From Lysobacter lycopersici (GTDB lineage: Bacteria > Pseudomonadota > Gammaproteobacteria > Xanthomonadales > Xanthomonadaceae), in NCBI RefSeq assembly GCF_007556775.1, contig NZ_CP041742.1:2494001-2558000 (forward strand): 64,000 bases of DNA. The letters run 5' to 3'. This document shows, in pieces, positions 45,809 through 56,615 of this stretch. Under the pieces are notes generated by a model. That model saw only the letters and a program-made list of their open reading frames with translations. It searched no databases and was not told where the DNA came from. The position numbers and the translations under genes were made by a program. The stretch's first letter is position 1, and the number at the start of each line of letters is the position of its first letter.

Positions 45809-47193
45809 GCATCCTCGCCCTGGTCAAGCTCAGCTACTTCGTCGCCGCGACGCTGTTCCTGCTCGGCCTGCAGCGCATGGCATCGCCCAAGACCGCGCGC
45901 AGCGGCATCCAGTGGGCCGGCGTCGGCATGCTGATCGCCACCGCGGCCACGTTCTTCCTGCCGGGCCTGCACAACATCGCGTTGATGCTGGTCGCCATCG
46001 TGATTGGCGTCGGCTTGAACTGGGCCTGGGGCCGCAAGGTCGCGATCACCGACATGCCGCAGATGGTGGCGCTGTTCAATGGCATGGGCGGCGGTTCCGC
46101 GGCGGCGATCGGCGCGGTGGAACTGGTGAAGTTCTCCGGCGGCGAACCGGTGCCGTCGCGACTCGCGCTCGTCCTCGCCGTCATCGGGGCATTGATCGGC
46201 GCAGTGTCGCTGACCGGCTCGATCATCGCCTGGGCCAAGCTCGACGGGCGCATGGACAAGCGCTACACCTTCCCGGGCCAGCAGTGGTTCAACGCGCTGG
46301 TGTTCGCCGCCGCCGTGGTCTGCGGCGCAATGGCGATTTACACGCTCGCGATGCCGTGGATCGTCGCGTTCTTCGTCATCGCGCTGCTGCTCGGCGTGCT
46401 CATGACCCTGCCCATCGGCGGCGCGGACATGCCCGTCGTCATCTCGCTGTACAACGCCTTCACCGGGCTCGCAGTCGCGTTCGAAGGCTACGTGCTCGGC
46501 AACGAGGCCCTGATCATCGCCGGCACCATGGTCGGCGCGGCCGGCATGTTGCTGACGCGCCTCATGGCCAAGGCGATGAACCGTTCGATCAAGAACGTGC
46601 TGTTCTCGAACTTCGGCGGCGGCGGCGCTGCGGCGCAGGACATCGCCGGTTCGATGAAGCCGATCGAGGCCGCCGACGTCGCGGCGATGATGGCCTACGC
46701 CGAACGCGTGGTGATCGTGCCCGGCTACGGCATGGCCGTGGCGCAGGCGCAGCACAAGATCTGGGAACTGACGCAGCGCTTGATGGATCGCGGGGTGAAG
46801 GTGAAGTTCGCCATCCACCCGGTCGCCGGGCGCATGCCCGGGCACATGAACGTGCTGCTGGCCGAAGCCGGCGTGCCCTATGACCTGATCGCCGACATGG
46901 ACGACATCAACCCGGAATTCCCCAACACCGACGTGTCGCTGGTGATCGGCGCGAACGACGTGGTGAATCCGGTGGCGAAGACCGATCCGGGTTCGCCGAT
47001 CTACGGCATGCCGATCCTCGACGTGGTCAATTCGAAGAACACCATCGTCATCAAGCGCGGCAAGGGCACCGGCTTCGCCGGCATCGAGAACGCGCTGTTT
47101 TACGCCGACAACACCCGCATGCTCTACGGCGACGGCGCCGAAATGGCGAGCGCGCTCGTCAGCGAACTGAAGGCACTCGACGGCGGGCATTGA
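45805..47193 (+). CDS. pntB: NAD(P) transhydrogenase subunit beta
   Basis: This is a 462-residue subunit: about eight hydrophobic segments (1-260) then the NADP(H)-binding domain III with VIVPGYGMAVAQAQH, VKFAIHPVAGRMPGHMNVLLAEAGVPYD, and VIGANDVVNPVAKTDPGSPIYGMPIL. Start GTG 45805. Together with PntAA and PntAB it forms a complete enzyme; NADPH made here supports thioredoxin-dependent Msr enzymes and biosynthesis. Confidence 0.97.
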   Translation: MSILALVKLSYFVAATLFLLGLQRMASPKTARSGIQWAGVGMLIATAATFFLPGLHNIALMLVAIVIGVGLNWAWGRKVAITDMPQMVALFNGMGGGSAAAIGAVELVKFSGGEPVPSRLALVLAVIGALIGAVSLTGSIIAWAKLDGRMDKRYTFPGQQWFNALVFAAAVVCGAMAIYTLAMPWIVAFFVIALLLGVLMTLPIGGADMPVVISLYNAFTGLAVAFEGYVLGNEALIIAGTMVGAAGMLLTRLMAKAMNRSIKNVLFSNFGGGGAAAQDIAGSMKPIEAADVAAMMAYAERVVIVPGYGMAVAQAQHKIWELTQRLMDRGVKVKFAIHPVAGRMPGHMNVLLAEAGVPYDLIADMDDINPEFPNTDVSLVIGANDVVNPVAKTDPGSPIYGMPILDVVNSKNTIVIKRGKGTGFAGIENALFYADNTRMLYGDGAEMASALVSELKALDGGH

Positions 47194-47274
47194 GGCTGGC
47201 CGATTCCCGCAGCAGCTCGCGTTCTGGCTTCCATGGCACGGGCAATCCGGTCCGTGCGATTCCAGGAGCAAACC

Positions 47275-47841
47275 ATGGATCGTGTTTCCACAGCCATCGC
47301 CGTCCTCGCGGCCGCGATCGGACTCGCGTTCAGCCAATCGGCTGGGGCAGAGACCCAAAATCGCACCCAGATCCGGACTGGCGCGGACATGTGCTCGCTG
47401 AGCATTCCGACCACGGATACCAAGGTGCGGCCAAAAGCCACCGGGTTCAGGAACGAAGGCACGACCAATGCCTTCGTCATCTGCACGTTCGATACCCCTC
47501 CCGGCGGATACAGCACCACCAACAATTTCACGTATGCCGGAGTAGTGCTCAAATCGATGGATGGCGCCGATCACGACGTGACGTGCACGGGCGTGAATTC
47601 AGTTGCGGATGCCGGGGGCGTGGGCGTGTCGGAGCCGCAGTACGTGGCGAAGACCGTCACCGTCAACGATGAGGGCGAAAGCGGGCCGCTCGGCGTTGGG
47701 GTTCAGTGGGAGCCGGAGGACTTCGGGTCAACGGGCACCATCCCCGATTCGAGCGGGTTGTTCTCGGTCACCTGCATCCTGCCGCCGCAGGTGTCGATCA
47801 AGTATGGCGGTGCCGGGAGCGAAGAGGACGTGGGCAACTGA
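47275..47841 (+). CDS. four-cysteine exported family, copy 1
   Basis: This encodes 188 residues: signal peptide (about 1-25, ending AGA) and one domain not known to me. The family block is DMCSLSIPTTDTKVRPKATG, FRNEGTTNAFVICTF, VTCTGVNS, W-x3-DFGSTGT and FSVTCILPPQVSI, ending EEDVGN. The four mature cysteines (MCSL, VICT, VTCTG, VTCIL) are invariant among five paralogues in the window, so two disulfides are likely. CAGGAG lies 8 bases before ATG 47275. Paired with copy 2, 109 bp downstream. Exported to periplasm, surface or medium; function unknown. Confidence 0.85.
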   Translation: MDRVSTAIAVLAAAIGLAFSQSAGAETQNRTQIRTGADMCSLSIPTTDTKVRPKATGFRNEGTTNAFVICTFDTPPGGYSTTNNFTYAGVVLKSMDGADHDVTCTGVNSVADAGGVGVSEPQYVAKTVTVNDEGESGPLGVGVQWEPEDFGSTGTIPDSSGLFSVTCILPPQVSIKYGGAGSEEDVGN

Positions 47842-47845
47842 CCGC

Positions 47846-47867
47846 CATGCCGGATCGTGCCGGCATG
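47846..47867. other. hairpin between copies 1 and 2
   Basis: A perfect 8-bp inverted repeat CATGCCGG / CCGGCATG with a 6-base spacer follows copy 1. There is no T tract; it may stabilise the 3' end of the first message or act as a weak terminator. Confidence 0.5.
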
Positions 47868-47950
47868 CGCGATTGGCCGGTTGGGGCGCAATTCTGCGTT
47901 CACCTTCGTCTGCATGGGCAATTTGGCCTTGCGAAACACAGGAGGCGCGG

Positions 47951-48496
47951 ATGAACCGGATGATGCCCTGCATTTTCCTGCTGGCGACTGCCGGCGGGTT
48001 CGCGATGGCGCCGCCGGCCGGCGCGGTCACCTCCACGCGGTACCAGGTCCAGACCGGCGCGAACATGTGCACGCTCAGCGTGCCCACCACGGACACCAAG
48101 GTCCGGCCGAGGGCGACCGGATACAACAACGAAGGCGCGACCAGCGCCTTCGTGATCTGTTCATTCGATCCACCCCCCGGCGCGCAGTACGGCGTCGCCA
48201 CCGAATTCAAGGATGCTTACCTGTACCTTGTGTCGCTCGATGGCATGGTGCGCGATGTCACCTGCACGGGGGTCAATTCGATAAAAACCAGCGGTCTCGT
48301 TCCGCAATTCGTGCCCAAGACGCTTTCCGTTTCGTCGACGACCACCGAGACGGCATTCGCCTGGCTTCCCGCGGATTTCGATGGAACGAGCACCATCCCG
48401 TATTCGGGAGGCGCATTCTCGGTGACCTGCATACTTCCGCCGCAAACCTCAATCGAGTTCGGCGGGGCGCACAGCGACGAGTACGTGGGCAGTTGA
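47951..48496 (+). CDS. four-cysteine exported family, copy 2
   Basis: This encodes 181 residues: signal peptide (about 1-25, FLLATAGGFAMAPPAGA). The domain has all family marks: MCTLSVPTTDTKVRPRATGY, SAFVICSF, VTCTGVNS, WLPADFDGT and FSVTCILPPQTSIEFGG, ending EYVGS. ATG 47951 has CAGGAGGCGCGG upstream. Closest relative in the window by the TTDTKVRP block is copy 1, so local tandem duplication is likely. Function unknown. Confidence 0.85.
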   Translation: MNRMMPCIFLLATAGGFAMAPPAGAVTSTRYQVQTGANMCTLSVPTTDTKVRPRATGYNNEGATSAFVICSFDPPPGAQYGVATEFKDAYLYLVSLDGMVRDVTCTGVNSIKTSGLVPQFVPKTLSVSSTTTETAFAWLPADFDGTSTIPYSGGAFSVTCILPPQTSIEFGGAHSDEYVGS

Positions 48497-48524
48497 CGGG
48501 CTGGCCTGGCCGACGATCCCGGCC

Positions 48525-48938
48525 TCAGCGCCCCGCGATCGCGGCGAGCAACAAAGCCGCCGCGATCCACGCAAGGTCGACGGGGCGGTTGGCGAGGCTT
48601 GCCAGCGTCCACGCGTAATCGGGACCGAGGCGCAGGCTCGAAGCCCAAGGCATCAACCCCAGGCTGCGGCCGACCTGGCCGGCGGCGATCCACCAGTTGG
48701 CGAGGGCGATGGCGAACGCGGTCGCCGCCATCGCCGCGCAGGCGCGCGACGTGCCCGCGCGGGCGCCGGTGATGCGGAGGACGATGGCCGCATCCAGCGC
48801 CGCGACCAGCGCCATCCAGCTGCATTGGCGCCCCGTGACCAACGCGACCAGCGCCCAGGCCGCGGCGATGCCCGCGCTTGCGAGCAGCAACAGGGCGATG
48901 GCGGGGAAGGGGAGTCGTCGCGCGGCGGGAACTGGCAT
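48525..48938 (-). CDS. small integral membrane protein of unknown function
   Basis: This encodes 137 residues with three or four hydrophobic segments (AIALLLLASAGIAAAWALVAL, WMALVAALDAAIVLRI, AAMAATAFAIALANWWIAAG, LAWIAAALLLAAIAG). No family recognised. It is convergent with copy 2 (28 bp apart) and divergent from sufT (78 bp between starts). Confidence 0.7.
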   Translation of the reverse strand: MPVPAARRLPFPAIALLLLASAGIAAAWALVALVTGRQCSWMALVAALDAAIVLRITGARAGTSRACAAMAATAFAIALANWWIAAGQVGRSLGLMPWASSLRLGPDYAWTLASLANRPVDLAWIAAALLLAAIAGR

Positions 48939-49016
48939 CGTCCGTACAGGATAGCGTCGGCGCGCGGCTAAAATACGCGCCTTGGCGTCGCGCACGCCCG
49001 TCCCCATCTTCCACGC

Positions 49017-49574
49017 ATGTATTCCCGCAGCAGCGAACCGGTGCGCTTCGAGCGCGACTGCACCGCAGTCATGGTGCCCCAGGGCGAAACCGTGACCTTG
49101 CCGGCCGGCAGCATCGGCTACATCACCCAGGCGCTGGGCGGAAGCTGGACCGTGTTCGTCGAAGGCAACCTGTTCCGCATCGCGGGCAAGGATGCCGATG
49201 CCATCGACAAGGAGCCGCCGGCTGAAATCGAATTGGCGGAGGGCGCCGGCGACGAAGACGTCGAGAAGCTGGTGTGGAAGCAGCTTCGCACCTGCTTCGA
49301 TCCCGAGATCCCGATCAACGTCGTCGACCTCGGCCTGGTATACGAAGCCGAGGTGAAGCCGCATCCGGAGCAAGCGGGGCAGCGACTGGTCGAAGTGCGC
49401 ATGACCCTCACCGCGCCCGGTTGCGGCATGGGCGAAATCCTCGTCGACGACGTGCGCAGCAAGCTGGAACTCATTCCCACCGTCGCCGAAGCCGATGTCG
49501 AACTCGTCTTCGACCCGCCGTGGACGCGCGACATGATGTCCGAGGCCGCGCGGTTGGAAACGGGGATGTTCTGA
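49017..49574 (+). CDS. sufT: putative Fe-S cluster assembly protein SufT
   Basis: This encodes 185 residues: N-terminal small beta domain (VMVPQGETVTLPAGSIGYITQALGG) and a C-terminal MIP18/DUF59 domain with EKLVWKQLRTCFDPEIPINVVDLGLVYE, the conserved cysteine in TAPGCGMGEILVDDV, and VFDPPWTRDMMSEAARLE. SufT is an accessory factor for iron-sulfur maturation; no other suf genes are in the window. Cytoplasmic. Confidence 0.94.
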   Translation: MYSRSSEPVRFERDCTAVMVPQGETVTLPAGSIGYITQALGGSWTVFVEGNLFRIAGKDADAIDKEPPAEIELAEGAGDEDVEKLVWKQLRTCFDPEIPINVVDLGLVYEAEVKPHPEQAGQRLVEVRMTLTAPGCGMGEILVDDVRSKLELIPTVAEADVELVFDPPWTRDMMSEAARLETGMF

Positions 49575-49708
49575 CGCCTTGGAGCGCCTGCACGGCGCCC
49601 TTTCCGGGATTCGCGCAGTTTCCCAACGCGAGGCATCCCGGATTTCGCCCCGGATGCCCGCCAAGCCATTGATTCGGCGGGCGTCCCGCCAATTTGCTGC
49701 ATCGCAGC

Positions 49709-49737
49709 TTGTGACTATCGGCCTAGCCCCATAGGGT
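49709..49737 (+). promoter_or_regulatory. predicted promoter of the first M4 peptidase gene
   Basis: TTGTGA (49709-49714), a 17-bp spacer, and TAGGGT (49732-49737) correspond position by position to TTGAGA-17-TAGCGT upstream of the second M4 gene. A small inverted repeat GCTGCATCGCAGC (49696-49708) sits directly before the -35, as TTGCAGTGCAA does in the paralogue. The 5' leader would be about 115 bases. Confidence 0.65.
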
Positions 49738-49790
49738 CAGGAACGGACGCTGTGCGTCAGGCGTTCACCCTCCGCTTTTCCCCGATACCG

Positions 49791-49804
49791 GACCCGTCTG
49801 GGTC
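49791..49804 (+). promoter_or_regulatory. leader palindrome GACCCGTCTGGGTC
   Basis: A 5-bp stem GACCC / GGGTC around TCTG lies 56 bases before the peptidase ATG. The paralogue has GACCCGCATGGGTC exactly 56 bases before its ATG. It may be an RNA hairpin or an operator. The rest of 49575-49860 has no gene. Confidence 0.6.
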
Positions 49805-49860
49805 AGGACAGGGAAGAGCGTTGCATACAACCCACCCATCACACTTCGGGGGAAGTCCAG

Positions 49861-52095
<2,235 letters not shown>

Positions 52096-52123
52096 TCGAT
52101 CCCTCCATCATTGCTGTACTTCG

Positions 52124-52151
52124 GACCCCGGCTTCGGCCGGGGTCTTTTTT
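52124..52151 (+). terminator. rho-independent terminator after first M4 gene
   Basis: A 9-bp stem GACCCCGGC / GCCGGGGTC with a UUCG tetraloop and six T residues. Almost identical terminators follow the second M4 gene and the gene at 54475-55122. Confidence 0.95.
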
Positions 52152-52299
52152 GCGGTGGCGGTAAAGTTAAGCGGAAAGAACCCGCCGGATCGATTCCGGA
52201 TTGGCGCACCCCGGGAAATGAATGCGCAGTAAACCGGAACCGTGATGATTCGCAAGTTATTGATTTGACGGACATCCCAAATTTTTGTTGCAGTGCAAC

Positions 52300-52328
52300 T
52301 TGAGACAGGGTGGGGCGCCCTTTAGCGT
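52300..52328 (+). promoter_or_regulatory. predicted promoter of the second M4 peptidase gene
   Basis: TTGAGA (52300-52305), a 17-bp spacer and TAGCGT (52323-52328), with the inverted repeat TTGCAGTGCAA (52288-52298) immediately upstream. Same arrangement and nearly the same distance to the ATG as in the first M4 gene, which supports a shared regulator. Confidence 0.65.
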
Positions 52329-52380
52329 CAGTTACGGACGTTCTAGGTCAGCGTTCACCCCGCATTTCCTTCGTGCTGTC

Positions 52381-52394
52381 GACCCGCATGGGTC
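52381..52394 (+). promoter_or_regulatory. leader palindrome GACCCGCATGGGTC
   Basis: Counterpart of 49791-49804; the stem is identical (GACCC / GGGTC) and only the middle four bases differ. It lies 56 bases before the ATG, the same distance as in the paralogue. Confidence 0.6.
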
Positions 52395-52449
52395 GTGGCG
52401 TGGGGGAACTCGTTTTCAAACAAACCACTTAATTCCGAGGGAAGTCCAG

Positions 52450-54291
52450 ATGTCGCATCACATGCTTACGGGCGCGCGTCCGCGTGCGCTGGCGGTTGCC
52501 GTGACCCTTGCCTGCCTTGCGCCGGCCGCGATGGCGGCTGGTCGCCAGGACCTGCACCAGGCGAACCTTGCGCAGTTGCAGTCGCACTACAACAGCCTGG
52601 TGGCCGCCAAGGGCGTGTCGTCGATGGCGCATACCCGCCATGAACAGCTGATCGGCGCTGACGCCGACAGCCGACTGGTGCTGATGTACCGCGATACCAG
52701 CCATGGCGTGCGCAACACGCGCTACCAGCAGACCTTCCGCGGGATCCCGGTCTACGGCGAGAGCATCGTGGTGAGCGAGGATGCGGCCAGCGGCAAGCTG
52801 CGGACGCTGTTCGGTCGGCAGGTGACGGGGCTTTCGGCGGAGATCGCCGATGCGCCGTCGAAGGTGTTCAAGGGCCAGGCCTTGGCGATCGCCAAGCAGG
52901 CGGCGCTGGGCGCCCGGTTGGGCGCGATGCGGACGAGCAACGAGAAGTCGGAGTTGATGATCTACGTGGACGACGCCGGGCATGCGCACAAGGCGTACGT
53001 GGTGAACTTCTTCGCCGACAGTGCGCTGGCGGGCAACAAGCCGACGCGTCCTTACGTGATCGTGGATGCGGACAGCGGCAAGGTGCTGAAGCAGTGGGAG
53101 GGCCTGACCACGGCGCTGATCGGCACCGGCCCCGGCGGAAACGAGAAGACCGGGCAGTACGAATACGGCACCGACTACGGCTTCATGGACGTGACCCAGT
53201 CGGGCAGCACCTGCACGATGAACAACAGCGAGGTCAAGACGGTCGACCTCAACCACGGTACGTCCGGCTCGACCGCGTTCTCCTACACCTGCCCACGCCA
53301 CACCGGCGACAGCGTGAACGGCGGCTACTCGCCGCTGAACGACGCGCACTACTTCGGCAGCGTGATCCAGAACATGTACAACGCCTACGTCGGCACCAAT
53401 GCGCTGACGTTCCAGTTGGTGATGCGCGTGCACTACAGCACCAACTACGAGAACGCGTTCTGGGACGGCTCGACGATGAACTTCGGCGACGGCAGGAACA
53501 CGTTCTACCCGCTGGTGAGCGTCGATGTCGCCGGCCACGAGGTCTCGCACGGATTCACCGAGCAGCATTCGGGCCTGTGCTACGCCAACGGCAGCGATTG
53601 CGGTGGCATGAACGAAGCTTATTCCGACATCGCGGGCGAGGCCGCCGAGTACTACTTCAAGGGCAGCAACGACTTCCTGGTGGGCGAGGAGATCTTCAAG
53701 GGCGCGTCGGGCCAGGCCCTGCGCTACATGTGCAACCCGCCGCAGGACGGCATTTCGATCGACAATGCCGCGGACATGACCCGCCGGATCAACCCGCACT
53801 ACTCGTCGGGCGTGTACAACAAGGCGTTCTGCACCCTGGCCAAGACCAGCGGCTGGGATACGCCGAAGGCGTTCAAGATCTTCGCGCGCGCGAACGCCAA
53901 CTACTGGACGGCGAGCAGTTCGTTCGACGATGGCGCCTGCGGCGTCAAGACCGCGGCCACCGACCTCGGTTACACCACCACCGACCAGGCCAATATCGAC
54001 GCGGCCTTCAACGTGGTGGGCGTGAGCTGCTCCGGTGGTGGTACCAACACTCCGCCGGTGGCGAGCTTCACGATCAAGACCCAGGGCAAGTTCGTGCAGG
54101 TCACCAGCACGTCCACCGATTCGGACGGAACCATCGTTTCGGTGAAGTGGGATTCGGGCGACGGCAGGACCTCGACCAAGACCCCGCTCACCTACAAGTA
54201 CGCCAGCTCCGGCACCTACACGGTGACGCTGACGGTGACCGACGACGACGGCGCGACCAACAGCACGAGCAAGTCGGTGACGATTCCGTAA
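52450..54291 (+). CDS. secreted M4 metallopeptidase with C-terminal PKD domain
   Basis: This is a 613-residue paralogue of the preceding peptidase. Signal peptide 1-30 and propeptide are almost the same (GRQDLHQANLAQLQ, RYQQTFRGIPVYGES). Zinc motif HEVSH at His363/Glu364/His367 and Glu389 in GGMNEAYSDIAGE are intact. An extra disulfide-capable insertion (CYANGSDC) lies between them. Instead of PPC domains it carries one PKD domain (about 533-613, NTPPVASFTIKT, SGTYTVTLTVTDDDGATN), often a substrate- or surface-binding module. The start ATG 52450 is fixed by the identical leader AAGTCCAG; the frame is open further upstream. Secreted. Confidence 0.96.
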   Translation: MSHHMLTGARPRALAVAVTLACLAPAAMAAGRQDLHQANLAQLQSHYNSLVAAKGVSSMAHTRHEQLIGADADSRLVLMYRDTSHGVRNTRYQQTFRGIPVYGESIVVSEDAASGKLRTLFGRQVTGLSAEIADAPSKVFKGQALAIAKQAALGARLGAMRTSNEKSELMIYVDDAGHAHKAYVVNFFADSALAGNKPTRPYVIVDADSGKVLKQWEGLTTALIGTGPGGNEKTGQYEYGTDYGFMDVTQSGSTCTMNNSEVKTVDLNHGTSGSTAFSYTCPRHTGDSVNGGYSPLNDAHYFGSVIQNMYNAYVGTNALTFQLVMRVHYSTNYENAFWDGSTMNFGDGRNTFYPLVSVDVAGHEVSHGFTEQHSGLCYANGSDCGGMNEAYSDIAGEAAEYYFKGSNDFLVGEEIFKGASGQALRYMCNPPQDGISIDNAADMTRRINPHYSSGVYNKAFCTLAKTSGWDTPKAFKIFARANANYWTASSSFDDGACGVKTAATDLGYTTTDQANIDAAFNVVGVSCSGGGTNTPPVASFTIKTQGKFVQVTSTSTDSDGTIVSVKWDSGDGRTSTKTPLTYKYASSGTYTVTLTVTDDDGATNSTSKSVTIP

Positions 54292-54297
54292 GGCGCT

Positions 54298-54325
54298 GGC
54301 GGCCGGCGATTCTTCGCCGGCCGCC
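54298..54325 (+). terminator. hairpin directly after the second M4 gene
   Basis: A 12-bp perfect stem GGCGGCCGGCGA / TCGCCGGCCGCC with loop TTCT, 6 bases after the stop. No T tract; it precedes the classical terminator at 54359. Confidence 0.7.
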
Positions 54326-54358
54326 GATCCGATCCAACTCGTTACTGCTCCGCTTCGG

Positions 54359-54385
54359 ACCCCGGCTTCGGCCGGGGTTCTTTTT
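54359..54385 (+). terminator. rho-independent terminator after second M4 gene
   Basis: Stem ACCCCGGC / GCCGGGGT, loop TTCG, then TCTTTTT. Nearly identical to 52124-52151, including flanking CTTCGGACC upstream. Confidence 0.93.
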
Positions 54386-54474
54386 CCGGGAATGACCGGT
54401 TCCGGTCGCGAATTGCGTAAAGTCGACATAGGATTCCCGCAATTCCCTTCTCCATCGCCACGATCGAGGCCGAC

Positions 54475-55122
54475 ATGCAAGAACCCAATGCTTCCCGTTC
54501 CTCCGTCCCCGCATCGTGGATCATCGCGGCCATCGCATGCGCGGTCGCGCTGGTGGCCATCACCTGGCTCGTCGCAGGCAGGAACAACGGCGGGCACGAT
54601 CCCGACATGCAACAGTTGATGTCGCGCCTGGATGCCCTCGAATCGCGCAACCAGGGATCGCGCCCCAACCCGGGCGGTGCGTTGCCGGGCGGTCCCGCGG
54701 GAACGGGCGGTGCGAATGGTCCGTTGGGATCCGCGCTGGGTGGACAGATGATGACGCCCGAGCAGGCCGAAGCGCAGAACAAGGAACGCCTTCGCACCTT
54801 CGAATCGCGCTTCTCGCAGGAGCCCGCCGATCCGGCCGCGGCCAAGGTCGAGGACGACATGCTCAAGGGCATGACCGACAAGCAGCTCGCCGCCGCCGAG
54901 ATCGTGCCGAAGGACCCCGACGTGCAGTGCCGGCAGGACACGTGCCGCATCGTCGCCAACTTCCGCAGCTCAAGCGATGCTTCCGACTGGGCGGTGCTGT
55001 ACGTGACCCTGATGGGCGCGAACTACGTCACCAGCTCGCAGCCGGTGTTCGTTCGCAATGCGGACGGCAGCACGCAGATGCGCCTGTTCGCCAGCCGCAA
55101 ACCGCCGCCGGGCAGCAAGTAA
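54475..55122 (+). CDS. membrane-anchored protein of unknown function
   Basis: This encodes 215 residues: short cytoplasmic N-terminus, one hydrophobic segment (about 14-34, WIIAAIACAVALVAITWLV), a Gly/Pro/Asn-rich linker (about 55-90) and a periplasmic part with DPDVQCRQDTCRIVANFRSSSDAS, whose two cysteines probably form a disulfide. I know no family function. It has its own terminator and lies between the proteases and the second Cys4 pair, so it may belong to the secretion island. Confidence 0.75.
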   Translation: MQEPNASRSSVPASWIIAAIACAVALVAITWLVAGRNNGGHDPDMQQLMSRLDALESRNQGSRPNPGGALPGGPAGTGGANGPLGSALGGQMMTPEQAEAQNKERLRTFESRFSQEPADPAAAKVEDDMLKGMTDKQLAAAEIVPKDPDVQCRQDTCRIVANFRSSSDASDWAVLYVTLMGANYVTSSQPVFVRNADGSTQMRLFASRKPPPGSK

Positions 55123-55145
55123 TCGCGTTTAGGGAAACGACACCG

Positions 55146-55173
55146 ACCCCGGCTCCGGCCGGGGTTTGTTTTT
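55146..55173 (+). terminator. rho-independent terminator, third copy of the same type
   Basis: Stem ACCCCGGC / GCCGGGGT, loop TCCG, followed by TTGTTTTT and then CCGGG as in the other two copies. Confidence 0.9.
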
Positions 55174-55279
55174 CCGGGCATCGGACGATTTGCGGCGATG
55201 GGTCCGACATGTCCGGTTTCGCCTTGGTTCTGCGCATAAGCGTATCGCTGGCGATCCGCCAGTCGCACGGGAAACCCAC

Positions 55280-55825
55280 ATGAAGGCGAGCAAACGAGCG
55301 ATCCGGGCAATGGCGGTGTCGGGGATCGCGGGACTATTCCTGTTGCCCGGAGCCCGGGCCGCCGTCAGCGAGCGCTGGAACAACGTGAACGCGGCGCAGG
55401 CCTGCCAGCTCAGCATCCCGACGATCGATACCGTGGTCTCTCCGCGCGCGACCGGATTCCGCAACCCCGGGCCCAATGGTGCCTTCGTCATCTGCGGTGT
55501 TTCCAAGGATGCCGGCATCAGCACGGGAGTGAGCATTGCCCGTCTCTGGCTCACATCGACAGATGGCGCACAGCATTCCGTCACATGCACCGGAGTTGCC
55601 GGTGCCTCGGGGATCGAACCGCTGGTCTACATCACCAAGACGCACTCTGCAGTCGGTGCCAGCTATAGCATCATCGACTGGACCAGCGCGGACTTCGGCG
55701 GAGGTGGAGGCGGAGTCGACCCGATGCCGGGTACGGGCAACACGTTCTCGATCACCTGCAACCTTCCGCCGCAGGTGCAGATCGTCTTGGCCAGCGCCAA
55801 GTACTACGTCGACGTCGGAAACTGA
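55280..55825 (+). CDS. four-cysteine exported family, copy 3
   Basis: This encodes 181 residues: signal peptide about 1-27 (IAGLFLLPGARA). Family domain: AQACQLSIPTIDTVVSPRAT, FRNPGPNGAFVICGV, VTCTGVAG, DWTSADFGGG and FSITCNLPPQVQIV, ending YVDVGN. The four cysteines are kept. It shares TIDxVVxPRATGFRNPG with copy 4, 82 bp downstream, marking a second subgroup. A (Gly)5 loop after DF is unique to this copy. Function unknown. Confidence 0.85.
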   Translation: MKASKRAIRAMAVSGIAGLFLLPGARAAVSERWNNVNAAQACQLSIPTIDTVVSPRATGFRNPGPNGAFVICGVSKDAGISTGVSIARLWLTSTDGAQHSVTCTGVAGASGIEPLVYITKTHSAVGASYSIIDWTSADFGGGGGGVDPMPGTGNTFSITCNLPPQVQIVLASAKYYVDVGN

Positions 55826-55907
55826 GCCGGAGTACCGTACGGATATGTCCGGGCGGTGGAATGTTCCGCGTTCCCCGTAACATCCGGCAATCCAACCGGG
55901 ACGGGAG

Positions 55908-56456
55908 ATGCCCAGGATGAACGTGTCGTCGCGAGCAATGTTCGGAGCAATGGCCGCTGTTCTCGGCATCGGGTTTCCGGTCGCGACGAAAGCCGCAATC
56001 AGCAATCACTGGATCTATGTGAACGCGGCACAAGCCTGCCAACTGAGCATTCCGACCATCGATAGCGTCGTGGCGCCGCGCGCCACCGGGTTCCGCAACC
56101 CGGGCACGACCGGGGCCTTCGTCATTTGCGGTTTGACCAAGGACACGGAAGCCGGTACCGGTTTCATCTACGTGAATGTGTGGCTCAACTCCATGGATGG
56201 CGCGACACATGCCATCTCGTGTACCGGCGTGGCCGGCGCCATGGGGGTAGACCATGCGTTGCAGTACGTAACGAAGAATCTCGACGTGGGTTCCGCGTCC
56301 GACAACGTCATCGCATGGACCGCCGCGGATTTCGGCGGAACATCCGGTACCGAAATGAAAGGCGGCGATTACACGTTCTCGATTACCTGCAACCTGCCGC
56401 CGCAGGTGCAGATCGTCTCCGCGAACGCCAGCTACAACGTCTACATCGGCAGCTGA
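55908..56456 (+). CDS. four-cysteine exported family, copy 4
   Basis: This encodes 182 residues: signal peptide about 1-29 (FGAMAAVLGIGFPVATKA). Family domain: AQACQLSIPTIDSVVAPRAT, FRNPGTTGAFVICGL, ISCTGVAG, WTAADFGGTSGT and FSITCNLPPQVQIVSA, ending VYIGS. ATG 55917, three codons on, is an alternative start. Tandem duplicate of copy 3. The GGCGGAxCATCC context differs from copies 1 and 2. Function unknown. Confidence 0.85.
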   Translation: MPRMNVSSRAMFGAMAAVLGIGFPVATKAAISNHWIYVNAAQACQLSIPTIDSVVAPRATGFRNPGTTGAFVICGLTKDTEAGTGFIYVNVWLNSMDGATHAISCTGVAGAMGVDHALQYVTKNLDVGSASDNVIAWTAADFGGTSGTEMKGGDYTFSITCNLPPQVQIVSANASYNVYIGS

Positions 56457-56615
56457 ATCATCCGGATTTGGCCCGGTCGATGCGCCTTGGCTTCGGCTGG
56501 GATTGCCTGAAACGGCAAAGGTCGTGGACAGGGTCGGCATGTTCCCGCATTCGGTATCTCCGCTCCGCGACTGGTGGTAACGTCGACTCGTGAGGCGCAC
56601 GGCGCGGGGTGGGGC

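Larger units (their letters stand above)
52096..52449. other. intergenic region with terminator, promoter and leader, no gene
   Basis: This 354-bp spacer carries the terminator at 52124-52151, an unremarkable middle part to about 52280, then the promoter (52300-52328) and leader palindrome (52381-52394) of the second M4 gene. The right 170 bp are recognisably related to 49690-49860. Confidence 0.7.

Noticed and set aside
42844-47193. Frameshifted single pntA gene
   Set aside because: Separate PntAA and PntAB are a known arrangement, both frames are intact and 1.5 kb of other genes lies between them.
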